Assembly: GCA_938084835.1 (NCBI GenBank)
Contig: CALKER010000011.1
Span: 29,154 to 93,153, forward strand
Direction of reading: 5' to 3'
Length of the DNA: 64,000 nt
Origin: an uncultured Thermoguttaceae bacterium
GTDB taxonomy: Bacteria; Planctomycetota; Planctomycetia; Pirellulales; Thermoguttaceae
The position numbers were made by a program, and so were the translations under genes. The notes under the pieces were generated by a model. It was not told the DNA's origin and made no database searches. It saw only the letters and a list, made by a program, of their open reading frames with translations. Below, piece by piece: positions 28,001 to 43,000 of the stretch. Every line of letters begins with the position of its first letter. Positions within the stretch are counted from its first letter, which is position 1.

Positions 28001-31000
28001 AATTCGTGGAGCCAATACAGCCCGGGTGAAGCAATCCACACGCCGCTGGCCAATTGTTCACCTGGATCCTCCCAATCGCCGTCTTGATTGATGTCGATCC
28101 AGGCATTGAGGTAGCCCGGGGTTGCGGCAAAAAGTTGGATTAGCGGCTTAAAGCCGGGGCTAACAAACCACAGCCGCATACCGTTTTCGTCATCGAGCCA
28201 ATGTTCGTCGTCCCCTAAAGCCTGATCGTGCGGTAGCCCGTCGATGTACCAGTCAACGCCGACGAGTTGGCCTGTCTCAGCATCCGGGAAGGCCAGATAC
28301 GGATTGTTCTTAGGCCACACCACGTGGTAGGCACCGCCGGCATCACGAGTGACCGGATACCTGGCCGGGGCATCGCCGTAGTCTCGGTAGTAGTCAACAA
28401 TCGTGACCTCGTAGTCTTCCACTTCGCCGTCGGTAGCAAGGCCCAGGTAGTTGGGCGATCCGCCCACAGGTAACTGAGAACCTGTCAGACGGAAGCGGGC
28501 CCAGGTCTTACCCAATTCGGCAGCCCGTGGTACGTTAAAGACCAGATAGCCGGTCTCAAAGTCGAAATCATTCCAGCCGGCCTTCACGGGCACATTAGTG
28601 AAGACGTATTCGGAGCCTTCCGGCCACACATCGTCCCAGTCGCCATCTCGGTTAAAGTCGATCCAGGCATTGAGATAGCCAACAGTGCCGTCGGGCTGCA
28701 CGGGCCAGTCAGCGGGAACACTGACGTAGACCCGAACACCGTGCCGCTCCAATGGCTCGGTGGGGTCGCGCTCAACGCGGATTTCGCCCCAATACTGGAA
28801 GAACACGCCATCATCGAAGGTATCGACGCCGCGCGCGTTAAGCTCTTCGTCCACAGCCCAACCGAGGGCGAAGCCTGGTACCACAATGTGACGCGCTCCA
28901 TCGTTTTCCCGGCGTGTGGGATAACGATCGCTCGGGGCATCGCCATAGTCCCGCGGCTCGACCAGAAGGAGCACCTGATGATCTTCCACCTCTCCATTAG
29001 GCGGCGGGCCGTTAGGATCAGGGTTGCCACCGTACGGTGTCAAGTACTGCACATTGCTGCTAAAGCGTAGCCGCATGTAACTTGTTCCGGGAGAAAGATC
29101 TTCCCGAAGAACAAGGACTTCCGGCCGCAAATGAAGCTGATGTTCGCCGGGCTCAAGCCACAGTCCCTGCACTATGTGCTCGCCGGCATCGTCCCAGTCT
29201 CCGTCGCGGTTGAGATCAATCCACATATTGAGCCACCCGCCGGTGACAGCGTTGACGCTCATGATCGGTCGCGCCCCGGCCGTTAACGCCTCGATCCGCA
29301 CGCCGTTTTCGTCATCGGTGCCGGGTAGATCAGGCCAACCACCTAGATCGTCCCCTAAAGCTTGGGGATGTGGCTGACCATCAAGCTCCCAATCCACCGG
29401 GATAATTCGCCCAGTCACTGGATCCGGATAAGCAAGATGGGGATTGTCGACCGGCCATACGACGTGGTAAGCCCCATTTTCTGCCTCGAGGGTGCGATAC
29501 GGGGCCGGGGCGTCGCCCCAGTCGCGGTAGTATCCCACCAGCTCTACCGGGTAGTCTTCCACCTCGCCGTCCAGAAGCTCCATGGCGAAGCTTACGTCGC
29601 TGCTGGCGGTAATGGGGTAGCTACTTAAGCGGAAGCGGGCCCAGCTCGGCCCCAACGCCGCATCGTAAGGTACCGCAAAGACCAAATAGCCGGTGCCGAA
29701 GTCGTACCGATTCCATCCCGCCCGCACCGGTACGTTGACAAATACCTGCTCCTGTGGATCACTCCAGGCACCATTGCGGTTAAAGTCGATCCAAGCATTC
29801 AAATACCCAACAGTGCCGTCGGGCTGTACCGACCATCCCGCAGGCACGCTAACATAGACCGACACCCCGTGACGTTCCTGTGGCCGAGCAGGGTTACTCT
29901 CCACCCGGATCTGCCCGCCATATTGGAACACTATGCCGTCATCCCCATCGTCGACTGTCAGGGCATCCTGCTCCTCGGTGATGGACGCTCCTAAATGGAA
30001 GCCCGCAACCATTAAGTGGCGAGCCCCATCGCTGGCCAGCCGGGAGGGATAGCTCGGATCTGGGGCATCCCCAAAGTCAAGCGGCCAGCGCTCAAGCCGT
30101 ACCCAGTGATCTTCCACTTCCCCATTGGGATCCTCTCCCGGCGAAGATGGATTGCCACCATAGGACAAGAGATAGCGCACGTTGCTGCTAAAGCGCACGC
30201 GTAGGAAGGTGTCACCTTCGCTGAGGGTCATCGGCAGGATGCCCACATCAGCCAATTCGTAGAGCCGATGTTCACCCGGCTCCAACCATAGCCCCCGAAC
30301 CAAGTGTTCCCCGGGATCATCCCAGTCCCCGTCCCTGTTAAGATCCACCCAGAGATTAAGCCAACCTGCGCCCACAGCATACACACTGATCAGCGGCCGC
30401 ATGCCTGCTACTAAGATTGGCCGGCCATCGGGAGTTTGCAGCACCGCCCGCACGCCATTTTCGTCGGCAGCCCAGCCACCCAAATCATCACCCCGTGCTT
30501 GTGGATGCGGCTGACCGTCCACCTCCCAGTCGGGAGCGACCACAATTCCCGTAACGGGGTCGGGAAAAGCTAAGTGGGGATTGTTTTCCGGCCAAATCAC
30601 GTGGTAAGCACCATTCTGCGATTCGACCGTGCGGTAAGGTGCCGGCGCATCGCCCCAATCCCGATAGTAAGGCACCAATTTCACCAGGTAGTCTTCCACT
30701 TCGCCGTCCGGGGCTTCGCCAAGGTAACCGGCCACAGGGGGTAGCGTTACGCTCGATAGCCGGAACCGGCTCCACGTTTCGCCAAAGGCGGCACTGTGGG
30801 GCACATTAAAGTACAAGTTATTCCAGCCGGCTTTCACCGGAACGTTCTGGAAGATTTGCTCGCCTGGGTCGTCCCAATCGCCATCGCGAGTGAAGTCGAT
30901 CCAAGCGTTTAAATAGCCCACATTCTCATTCGCATCGACCGGCCATCCTTCCGGTGTGCTGACGTAGACGCGTACCAGATATTGCTCGGCAGGTCGGGCC

Positions 31001-34000
31001 GGATTTGTTTCCACCCGAATCTCGTTCCCGTACTGGAAGACGACCCCATCGTCGAATTCATCTTCCGCGGGAGCATTGCGATCCCGGGTGACACCCCAAC
31101 CCAGGTGGAAGCCGTCCACAATTACGTGGCGAGCTCCGTTGCTTTGCAGCCGCGAAGGATAGGATGGATCCGGCGCATCGCCATAATCTACAGGTACCAA
31201 TTCCACGGGAACCCGATAGTCTTCCACTTCCCCGTTGGGATCGTCGCCACCGCTGATGGGATTGGCGCCGGTTGGGCCAAGACCCTGGACGTTGCTACTG
31301 ATTCTCAGCCGTACATACGTCGCACCGACAGGCATATCCTCCGGCAACAGCCCGAGGACGCCGGGCAGCTCATGAAGCCGATGCTCGCCCTCATTCAACC
31401 ACAAGTCGCGAACTACGTGATCCACGTCATCGGCGAAGCTTCCATCCTGATAAACATCAATCCACACGTTGAGGTACCCGCCGCCGACCACATAGACGGT
31501 AATGCGTGGCACACGACTGGGGTTAAGTGTCTCAATAAAGGCTCCGTTTTCATCGGCGCGGCGGCCGTCGAGCCAGCCGTAAATGCTATCGGTGTCATCG
31601 CCTAAAGCCTCCGGATCGGGCTGGCCGTCGAGCTCCCAATCGGGCCCGACGAAGATGTACTGACCCGTGTTCGGATCGACCAGGTATTCCCCGGTATCCG
31701 GATCGCGGAGAGGAAATGCCAAATGGGGATTACCCACTGGCCACACGACATGATAAGCGCCGTTGTCGGCCCGGAGTGTTCCGTACGAGGCCGGCGCATC
31801 GCCCCAGTCGCGGTAGTACCGTACCAGCTCCACCTGGTAATCCTCCACCTCACCGTCATCGGCAACGCCGGTGAAGCTGAGGGCATTCTCCGGCGTGAAG
31901 CGATAACTCGTCAGGCGGAAGCGGGCCCAGCTGCTCCCGTACTCGGCCTCCCGCGGTACACTGAACACCAGGTAGCCACTGTCAAAGTCAAACTGGTTCC
32001 ACCCAGCCTTTACCGGGATATTCTGCAAGATATACTCCGAGCCGGTGTCCCAGCTATCCTCCCAGTCGCCATCGCGGTTGAAGTCGATCCACGCATTCAA
32101 ATATCCCACCGTTCCATCGGGAGCTGTGGGCCAACCGCTTGGCACGCTGACATACACCCGGACACCGTGGCGCTCCACCGGTTGATTGGGATCTTTCTCT
32201 ACGCGGATTTCCCCACCAAACTGGAAGATTACACCATCATCGAAGGTGTCTTCCTCACGTGGGGCAAGCTCGCGGGAAATACCGGCTCCGAGATGGAAGC
32301 CATCCACAATTAAATGCCGAGCTCCATTGTTGACAAGCCGCGACGGATATGGCAGATCCGGCGCATCACCGTAGTCCAGCACATCGATGCTCACCGTGAA
32401 GTAGCAATCACCGAAGACGGGGTGAGCCACGGGCCGGTTCGGCTGCAGAATATTACCGGCCAGGTCTCGGATCATGGTCCGATCCAAAGCAATGGTGTAG
32501 CGGTAGCCCGGCTCCCACAGCCCCGGCGCAGGATACAAAATGATCCGATCATTAGTTACATCGTAACTGAACAAATAGTCGGCACCCACCGCAAGTGGTG
32601 TCTGGCGGTCATCGCGATAAACTTGGACGGCCTGCGGGACCACCGTGGCATCATCGATGCCGATTCCCACATCATACAAGCTGATAACAAACTCCGTCAC
32701 CCGCACATGGGCCAGGGCCACCTCGTGGGGACTCCGGGCACGGTCGGCAGGACCGTTATCTACCGGTACCGTGATGGCTGCCGTTGGACCAAAGAAGTCC
32801 ACCCGGTCCACCGCTCCACGATCCTTGAAGACATTGGCGCCCATACCGGCTGGCGGTGCTACCCACGGATCGTCCTGCCGCAATTGGCCAAATAAGTCCA
32901 GACTTGGCGCTAAAATCGGTGAGGGAGGAATTCCGATCGGCTGAAGCACCGCGCTAAAGTAGCCGGACCGCTCCTCCAAACTGTCGATGGCACTGTCGAT
33001 AATCCGAGAACCGGCGGCCGGATAGAAATTGTTTCGCTCGGGAGCCACAAACAGCGGCTCAGTCGGCCCAAGGAGCAGAGCAAACGACCCCGTAGTTGTG
33101 CCACTAGCATTTTGGGTATTGCGGGCAAAAGCGTTGCCACCCAGCACGGTGCTCGCCGAAGTTGAGTGGACCAAAACACCTGTCTGCCAGCCAGCAATGA
33201 CATTGTTCAAAAGCGTGGGCGTAGCATTGGGACCAACTTGAATACCCGTTCCGGTGGCACTCTGACCTCGTAGGACATTGCCCACCACGGTGTTGTTAAC
33301 AATTCGCCCGAAAGGAATAGCACCCAGGGGCTGCGCTGTGTCGCCGCCGAAGTAGATTCCACCCTGGCCACTGTAGGCCACAATGTTGTTGACCAAAGTC
33401 ACCCCGGGCACCCACATCGAACCGGGAGTATTTGTTGGATAAGCGGCGTTCATCCACCGGCCGGAGCCCGGATGCGGCCAATTTCCGCCGGCATCTCTTG
33501 CCGCAGGCTCCACACGGATTCCCCAATCGCGCGAATACAGCACCTGCGTGCTGTCGATGATGAAATACCCTTTTTCCCGGAGCTGATTTTTATCCCCAAT
33601 AAGCGGGTGATTGCCTTGTTTCGGGTTGACATAGGTCACGCCGGCCGGCGGTGAGGGTACGAAGTACGTCGTAGATGGCAGACCAATGACCTCTTGGGCT
33701 TTGTCCGAAAGGTCCACCCGGCCCGGAATGGAGATAGCTGCTGTTACGTTCAGTTTTCCATCGGTGTTGGCTCTGTTAATCGCGTCGCGAATGAGGACGG
33801 CGATCTGGCTGGCAAGCATGCCAAATTCATAGGTAATCTGGTAAAACTCCGGCGGCGCCGTTTCCCCAGTTAATGCGTTGATAAACATGAAATCGACCGC
33901 ATTACCGTCGATGTCCGTTACACGGAAGGTGCTGCGATGGTTAATCGTATTACCGGCCGGAGCTTCGATCCGAAGATAGCGCGTTCCCACAGCCTCGACC

Positions 34001-37000
34001 GAGCCATAAATAATTTGCGAAATGGCAAAGGCCGGCCGAACTTGTGGAGGTGGATTCTGCTCCCCACCTAAGATGCCGCCCACGTACACCGCACCCCACA
34101 GATCAACGATATCCGAGACGCTTCGCCGCAGGGCCTGAACGTTCAACCGGCCTTCGTTGGCCGCCTGATTTATGGCACTCTGCACTTTGCTTGCCAGCAC
34201 AGCGGCCGACTCGTACCGCGAGAAGAAAATGGGAATGGCCTCCCCCGTAGCTCCACGCAGATCGTTATCAAGGAAAACAAACTCCTGCCGGCGGACACCG
34301 TCGTCGATCCAGAATCGATCCCCGTGACCAAGCTCGCTGGCCGGCGGAATGCGGATGCTAATCTCCTGAACAAACCGATCATTGGTGTCCACCTGCGGAG
34401 CAAGCCGCAGCACAGTGTACGGCGCGCTCGGTGGTCCGACCAAAGTCCCGAATTCATGGCCACGCCGGATTTCCAGCTGGTAACTTCCAGTTACCACAAT
34501 GTTCTCATCCAACCGCGGTTCGCGCAGGAAGTCAAAACCGGTGACTCCGGTCGGGGCGTTGGTCACAAGTTCGCCACGCTCAGCAAAGCCAATGACGATG
34601 TCATCAATGTACCACCCTTCAAAGGCATTATTTTGGCCGCGGCGGAAATTCCAAAAGCGGTTTTGGTTTCGCCCTGTGCCATAGGACTTATTGGTGGTAT
34701 CGCCTTCTAAGGTGCTGGCATATCGGAAAGGCCCTGGGTTTGTCACCTCCACATCGTAAACGCGGATGAGAGCCTCCGCCCGACTTGCGCCCGTATTGTT
34801 CGGACTCGGGCTACTCGAGAGGAAACGCTCGTCCAATTTCCACGTGGTCTCATTGGGATCAAATCGCAACAGGGGACAGGCTGCTGAATGAGTCTTTGGA
34901 ACAGGATGACCACTGAAACGAGCGTTGACGAAAGTCACAATCGTCTGTGGCCCGGTGAGGTTAATCATAAGCGCGTCGATGGGATCTACCGCGGCCGTCA
35001 CCTGCCACCCGTAAAAGGTTCGTAACGTGTTAATTGCCGAGGCAATTTGCAAGGCAATTGCCTGCGGACTCGTCGCCCCTTGGAGCCCAACGAGCACGGC
35101 ATAATCGGCGTCCAAAGTGGCGCCTGCTGGCAACTGACTGCGGATCGTGTCCACGGAAACGATTTGATTAAAGGGTAAAGCCGTGCTGAAACCGACGACG
35201 GCAAATCGCGGTACATTGCGGCTATCCAGACCAAGAATCGACAAGGCGGTGTTGTTCAGTGTGGCAGCCGTCATCACCGGCGGCACATAGATCCTATCGG
35301 GAGTGGCCCCCGTCCGCAACTGACGATTTACGGTGGAGGTCACAATTTGGGCCACCGTCAAGCTGTCCATGTCTGGCCGGATATAAATCGGAGTCCGACC
35401 GGAGGTTACCGCCCCGGGAGCGCTCCCCTCAATTTGAATCGCAAGCGGCATTCCAGCATAATCCGTACCTTGGTTGACACTGGTGGCTCCGATCAGAAAT
35501 ACACGGTTCCCCGTGGGACCCTGGAAGATCTTATCGTCCGGCACATAAGCGAACACGCGTCCCGGGGTCGGACCAGTGGTGCCGAAAGCCAGATTTATCT
35601 CCCGAGCCAGTGCCTCAGCCACCTGGCGGGTGGTCATGGCGTCGGTGACCGCCACACGTCTTCGACCTGGCGCCACCACACCGTTTTTATCAAACTCAAA
35701 TGTATAGGTACTCGTTCCGTCAGAAATGGTGATCCACTCACCCCGCTGGGTTCCGGTGGGATTGTCGCCAATCTTCGCGCCCGCCGCATTTGGTAGCAGT
35801 AGGGCAAAGCCGAGATCGATTTCAAAGGTCACTGTGCCGGCAACCATTGTGTCGCCGTCACGGAGCTGAGCTGCTGGCACTACCGTCAGGTAGGCCCCCT
35901 GCATTTGCAGGTTGCCGATTTCCATATCGCTGGCGGTGCTAAAGTCGAATCGGATCCGCAGATTGTCCCGACCGGCAAACTGACTGAGATCAATCCGGGC
36001 TTGCCGCCATGTTCCCCCACCGTCGTGAATCTCCCGGATATACCCACCGTAACCAGGCTTTTCCAGCCGAGGGCGAATTAGTGTGCCATCGTTCAAATCG
36101 GTGTTGGTAGCCACTAGGACCCAATTGGCCCCATCATTAGAGACATACACCCGTAGTCCGTCCCAATCGAGGCTATTTTCCGTATGTGCGTAATAGGTGA
36201 AGTATAAGGTGGGCTTATCCGCCGCGGAGTAGCCAGCCAGACTGAACGTTCCGGAGGTCAACGAGCCCCAAATTCCGCCGGGCATATCGTAAGTCATGAT
36301 CCGGCGACCACTACTTCCCTGGGCGGTGGTGAAATTGGTAGCTCCAGGCTGCGGCTCGTTAGGCAATCCATCGTCGGGATCATCCAAACCGAAGTAATAA
36401 CTTATATTTCCCTCGCGCAGAGGATCGTAACCCTCGGCCGACACACGCGAACCGTCAACAGTGTTGTAGATACCATGGCCTGCATCATCCCTGCGTCGAG
36501 TTGTCCAGTGCCACAGGTTGTAGTCGATGGGTGAGAAATCAATACCGTAGATGGCTCCCACCGGGCTGGGGGGATTAATGCTTCTTTGAGCGTTGACAAA
36601 CACACCTAACAGTCGTCCCGCGGTGTTCAAAGCCCAAATGTTGCCATCGGTATCCGAAGCAAAAAGTGTATACGCATACCGGCCGTGCTCCACGTTCCGG
36701 GGACCGGCGGCTAGTCCACTAAAGGGTATGGGCAAACCAGTGACCGGATGGACCACCTGGGTGATCCAGTGCAATTGAGGGCCACCACCGGTATACAGTA
36801 CATGATTGGGGCCCCCGGACGGGCTCACCGGCGTAAAGCCCCACGAGCCCCCGGTTGCGTGTGCGCTCAATTCGTTCGTGATGTAATAGAGGTTCCCCTC
36901 ATCATCTACCGCATACAGTACGTTGCCCACTCCTGGCAGCTCGAGATATGCCAACCCGGTGATGCTGGCCGGATTTTCTCTATTTATGCTGTACCCACTC

Positions 37001-40000
37001 GTATCAAGCCACCCGATTGGCACGATATTGCTAAAGAGTCGCGGCCCGGAGGGTTGACTCCCGTTGTTGATCAACGGATGATTGATTGCTGCCCCAGTTG
37101 AGTCTAGGACCCAAACAAGGTTTTTACTATGCGTAATCCCTGCGCGCTGGAGCTCGGTTGTAGGCAAGGCCGGTATGTCACCAACGATAATGACCGATCG
37201 ACTTCGCCGACCCGGAGCCCCGGTATTTCGCCAATCGTGCACCATGGCATTTACGTAAACACTCCGCACGGGATCCGCTTCTACCGTCGCCGTCGTCCCA
37301 GGCTGAATGCGAAAGACGTCAATCCCTGTGTCCACGTCCACAAGGAGATTGTTCGCGTTGCCGGTATCGAACTCGCGGTAACGCGGATTAAAGTTGCTCC
37401 CCGGACCGATAGAAATCGTGGTGAGTCGCCCATCGTTGGTCATAGCGATATCCCGATAATACATATCGGGACTGCCCGCGAGGTAGGGATCGGGCCAATC
37501 AGTGAGGTCACTCACCACAGCTCCGGTAAAGGGATTGACGATAAACAAGTCCATTCCGGTAAGGACGAAGAAGTTGACATCGCCCAGTTGGAACTCATCC
37601 GGGATGAGGGCCAAGCGCTGGGCGCCGTTGGGATCGCGGCTGGCGGTGTTATAGACATTGGGATTTAAGACATCCACAAAAGAGTTCGGGCCAGTGTCTA
37701 TCCGCTCTTCCACGATTCGTCGCACTGAGGGGATAGGCTCCACCCGAACGAGCGGATAGTTTGTGGGGTCGGCACTCCAAGCCGAATCGTCACCCGCGAG
37801 CGTTGTGCCACCGAGGACCGACGACAATACCTGCGGCGTGGCGAGCACGGAAGTAATGGCTACATAATAAACGCGATTACCTTCCGGCAAAAAGACGGGA
37901 CCAATATACGGATCGCGCGCCCCGACCGAGCCACGGGTTAGGTCTTCCAAAGTGGGGCCAAACGGCAGCGCGCGATCGTCACTTACATTGGAGTTTGTGC
38001 CGAAGTAAATGAGTCGGCCCGCACTGTCGAAGACCCACATGGACAAGTCAGGCCGCCCCGTGCCGTCGGCATAGTCAATATCGAAAATCGTTGACCACAA
38101 ACTCCCAAGATCGTTGTAGCCGCCAATCGACTGAATTCCTACCAGGTCAATCTCCACGCGGTACCAGTCGACGTCTGTTCGGCCACTTAAATACCCCGCC
38201 ACCGAGATTACGTTGCGATCGCTCGTGAGAAGGTTGCCCAAGTACTGTGCTGAGGCGAAAGTATTATTGTCGGCTGGAGATTCGGCACTTTCCCCCAAAA
38301 GGGGCGAATGCTGTGGGAACCCCCGCACGGTTATGCCCGTGGTGGCATAACGAATATCGGCATACTGGACGGTGCATCCGGCGATTTCCTGCAATTCCCG
38401 CAGGCGGATTTGCAACTGGTAGGCGCCGCTGGTATGCGCAATCCGTGTAAATGGGGTGGTACCGGGGTCGAATTCCGCCCGCACGCCATCAAGCGCCACT
38501 TGAGGAACGCGGACCCAATTTCCCGAAGAATTCAGCACGTGCTCAAACCGCACTCGGCCTGTGACCTTCAATCCCCGAGTGCTAGCGGCAGTGGTGATCG
38601 CATCTACGATGTTCTGCGCCAGCTCCTCTCGTGTCGCACCAAGGTACCTTACCGGCACAGCCCCCGGTGAGACCATTTGATCGCTATCGAATTCGAAGAC
38701 CACCACACGCCCATGCTGATCGAACAGGCGGAACTGCATGCCTTCGGCAATCTGGGAGCCAGGCACAAGGTCGCCGATGGCCAGGGCACTTCGTACCTGC
38801 ACGTAATAAGTCCGCACCTGGCCGAGCGGTCCTGGCAGCACCACACGCATCCCTGCATCGCGCGAATTGGTGGTGTAAAAGTCACGACGATTGAACACAT
38901 CCCGGTCCATGGGCAGACCCAAAAGCCCCCCGTCGGGATCCGTCTTGTGCTCAAAGGAGCGGAACTCGTGCGAGTTGTCACTGCGAGCGATCACCGTTCC
39001 GTCGGCGGTAATAAGCTCCACGATGGTGTCCAAAGCGAAGGTGGTCCAATCGATGTCGAACCACACTTCGGTGCCGGCAACGGCATCGAACTGATAGACG
39101 TCTACATCCCGAGGATCGTCGCTGCGAATATACCCGTAAACGGTAAATCCTAGCCGCAGGTTATCATCGCCGGCCTTCTCATAAGGTGCCAAAGCCCCCA
39201 ATCGCTGTGAGGTAAGCGGCGTGCCGTTGAGGTCGGAGGCCACTCCGGCGGCCGGTTCGCGCTCAATCACCACCGCCACATTGCGGTCATGGGCATAACG
39301 CTCGAAGATCACCCCATTCCAATCGCCGGGCGCGCCACTGCTTGGGCCATCGCCGTTGGTGTCGAAAACCGGCCGACCCAAGATGTCGAAGCCCGCCCCC
39401 ACTGAATCATCCCGCAAAGAGGTGAGAATGACTGGGCGACCAGGCATTCCCACAATTTGCAAAATACCCCCGATACGGTCGTCAATTTCCCGTGGCCGGC
39501 CCGTGGCCAAAAACCCCGCCGTACTTCCTTGCAACTTCACCACCAAGCTGCCTTTTTCGCTGCTCTGGAGGCGAATTCCTCCAATATGGTGGAAGTCGGT
39601 GGCGGCAATTTGGCTGGTCACGATGTGGACGATGTCCACATCATCCCAAACAGACTCTGTCGTCAAGGTCCCACCCCGGACCTCCATTCCTTGCAACTGA
39701 TTGCGAAGAGCGGGGTTGTCCACCATCCCGAAACGATTAGCCCGAACCATGGGGCCGCGGTTATCCGCATACTGTGTGTAAACGGAGGCAAAGCCGGTGC
39801 TTCGGCCCCAATCAGGCACATTGTCCGCCTTCAGCGCGTTGACATCCACACTAATCACACTGCCGCGATTGGCGAGGAAATCGTTGGCCACAATGATCGG
39901 CTGGGCCCCGCGGATAAAGATCGTGGCGGGGGTAGTACTTCCGCGGCCGGCGCGATTGCTCGGATCGGCGACGGCATCGTTGAACTCAATCCGGGACCGG

Positions 40001-43000
40001 GTAATGCGTACATCGGCTTGATAGATTTCGATGGTGTTGAACCGGGCAAAACCGCCCTCGATCCGGGTGTCCCCACCACCATAAGCGATCACACAAAAGT
40101 CGAAGCTCCCGGTGCTGGTGGGCGCAAAATGGATCCCGCCCCAGTCGCCCGGTTGCGGGGCCCGAGGCACGGTCAGCGCCAAGGTATCGAACACCCCCCC
40201 TGCGCCATAACGGCGGTCGTAAACAGACGTGAACACGGTGCGATACCCGGGAGCATCTTCCCGCGGTCCAGGGCGACCCTCGGCAATCAGTTGGCCACCA
40301 AACTCGACCTCGATCCGCGAACCGGTGAGCTTGACCACTACGCCGGGATCCACATGCAGTCGGGCATCGGTGCGGGCTTCGATCAAGCCCAAACCTTCCA
40401 CCCGCCATACCGGTGATTTCGTTTCTAGCCGCACCTGATTCCCATGTGCGGTGGCGGTAACCTTCAGCCCACGCTCCTGCGCCGCCTGATTAATAGCGGT
40501 GGCAATGCGGGTGGCCAAAACCGCAGCGCTGTCGGTGGTTTGATAAAACACCCGTTGCCGCCCCGCCACAAAACGGTTGTCTAAGTCAAACTCGAAAACA
40601 ACACGAACCGACCCATCAAACAAAGCGAAATATTCGCCATCAATCAGCGCCGAGCCTCCGCTTGGCACCTGAAGGAGATATTCGTTGACAGCCGTTAGAT
40701 TGTTCACCGTCTTCGGCCGGCTTATCGGTCCGCCCGGTGTGCCCCGGATGAAAAGATTCTCCGGCACAACGTGGACGATGTCCCAATCGTCCCAGCGGGC
40801 GAAGGTGGTCAGTTTCTCAAGCTCGCCGCCTGCCCGCGTCTCCACACGAATGGCCAAAGCATTCATCGAATTGCGCTGCGGGGAGACGGCTCCCCCTAAA
40901 GTGGTGGCATAATGAGCCACCAAAGTATTATGATGGATCTGCGGGCCTATACGCCCGTAGTCAGCGGTAAACGGCGCCCAACGATCCCAACTCTGGAACC
41001 ACTCGTCGCGGAAGCTGTTCGGATCGGCAGACATGGCGGCCCCGGCACTGTTGGTGATGATATTGAAGGTAACCGTAGGCCGAGCTTCCACCATGTGGAT
41101 TGGCGCATAAACACCCCTTACGCCGTCGACAACAACCTCACCACCACCAAAGCGGATATCGCTAAAATTGATGTAGTTCAGGAAGATCCCCTCAACTTCC
41201 AACACTTGCCGCGGTGGCAAGCCCGAAGCCGGGTTATAGGCCGCAATAAATTGATAGTCCAAATTGTTCCGGAAGACCAACCCACCCCAGTCACCCGGTC
41301 GCGGGACTGTCCGCTGCGGGTCACTGTCGGTTCCAATCGTCTCATCAAAGTAGGAGGTGAAGTAAACGCGTTGGAGGGGAGTTCCCAGCACCTGGAGGGC
41401 CGCGCCGCTGCGGTCGATGAGCTCCGAAGAACTTCCTACCTCGATGTTGGCCCCGGCAAGCTTAAAGACGGCTCCAGCGTCGATCATTACCATCACCCCT
41501 CGCGGCACTTCCATTTTGGAACCGTCCGCAAGCGGGGCGCCCGTCCTATCATAACCGATCTCATAAGCGATGTTATTCCGTAGTGTGGCCGGTTCGTCCG
41601 GATTGTCATCCTCGAAGTTATTTCCCACAATCCGCACGATGGACCCAGGCGAAGCCGCAGCAAACGCCGCCGAAATCGTGCTAAAGGGCCTTTCCAACGA
41701 ACCATCTTGCTGCCCCGAAGAGACCGGCGACAGCTTGTCAACAAAGATTGTCTGGCTCAAGGGCTGCACGACAAACCAAAAGTTATAGGCACCACCGGGA
41801 ACCCCATCTCCGTCACCATCCAGAACGACCCCGGTGGTGTCCGCAAGACTCCAAGGTTCCGCAGAAAGATCGCGGAAAGTCTCTGGATCGGTGGGGTTGA
41901 CCCCCTTGGGATGGAAAGTCAGCCGAAGCTGATATTCCCCTTGGCTGACTCCGCCTACGCCCGTGTCGGGGTTGGTGGCATCGTAATGGATGTTCCCGCT
42001 GGCGGAAACACCTACATAATACACGCCCGGCGTAAGGTAGAGTTCAATAAACGGGTCTTCGCTATAATAATCGTCGTTGCGCGCAATCAACCGATACTTG
42101 ACGATCCCGTTCTCCACATATTGCTCGTAGATGCTGATGGTAGCATCAAGTAAGGAAGATTGGCCGAGCCGCTCCGCGGCGATCTCCGCCCGGAAAAGCC
42201 CCCGCTCATCGAGCTGGACACGATAGAGATCGATATCAATATTGTCCGGTCGGAACATGTGCCGACCATGCAGGATATCGTGATCCAAAGGATAGACGGG
42301 TTCTACTCCCGTCAGCAGGCCGCCGAACTCACCGGCGCCCATGATGGCGATTTCGTCATAAGCGTGGCCAAAGCCAAGGTTGTGCAGGATTTCGTGGAGA
42401 GCCACCTGAAACCAAGCGCCACCGTACTCACTAGCTCCCCAATTTTCCGCATAATCCATTAACGCAAAGCCGCCTCCTCCCAAGCCGGCAATCCCACCGG
42501 GAGCCGACTGAAAACCAGCCATCGCCAAATCACCAGTCAGAACGGCGATACCGCCGGAGACGGGGTCCTCGTACACTTGTACACCAAGATAATAACTGAG
42601 GAGGGCGAAGATCTCGCGGGCACGCTGCTTCTGAGCCTCGGTAATCAGGTTAAACGATCCTTCGGGGAAATAATACCTAACGGTCACCACGCCCGCGGAA
42701 TTATCCGGCGAAGAGTCACCCGATGCGTAATGATTTTCCACATAAAGCTGCCCGGCTTCAAACAAGGGCAGATTGCGGTGCCCCGGCTCATCGTTGCCGC
42801 CGGGCCACCACAGCGTGGGATCCAATTGCCAGCTGTTGACTTGAGCGGCGATTATCACACTTTGCGGACCGCTGCCATCTCCAAAGTATGGAGCGACCAA
42901 TCCACCTAAGCTACGGACGTCCATAGCACTGGCGAATGTCTGGCCTGCATCATAAGGCGCCACGACAAAGTCGGTAGCCGTCGCTTGGTACCGATCGCCC

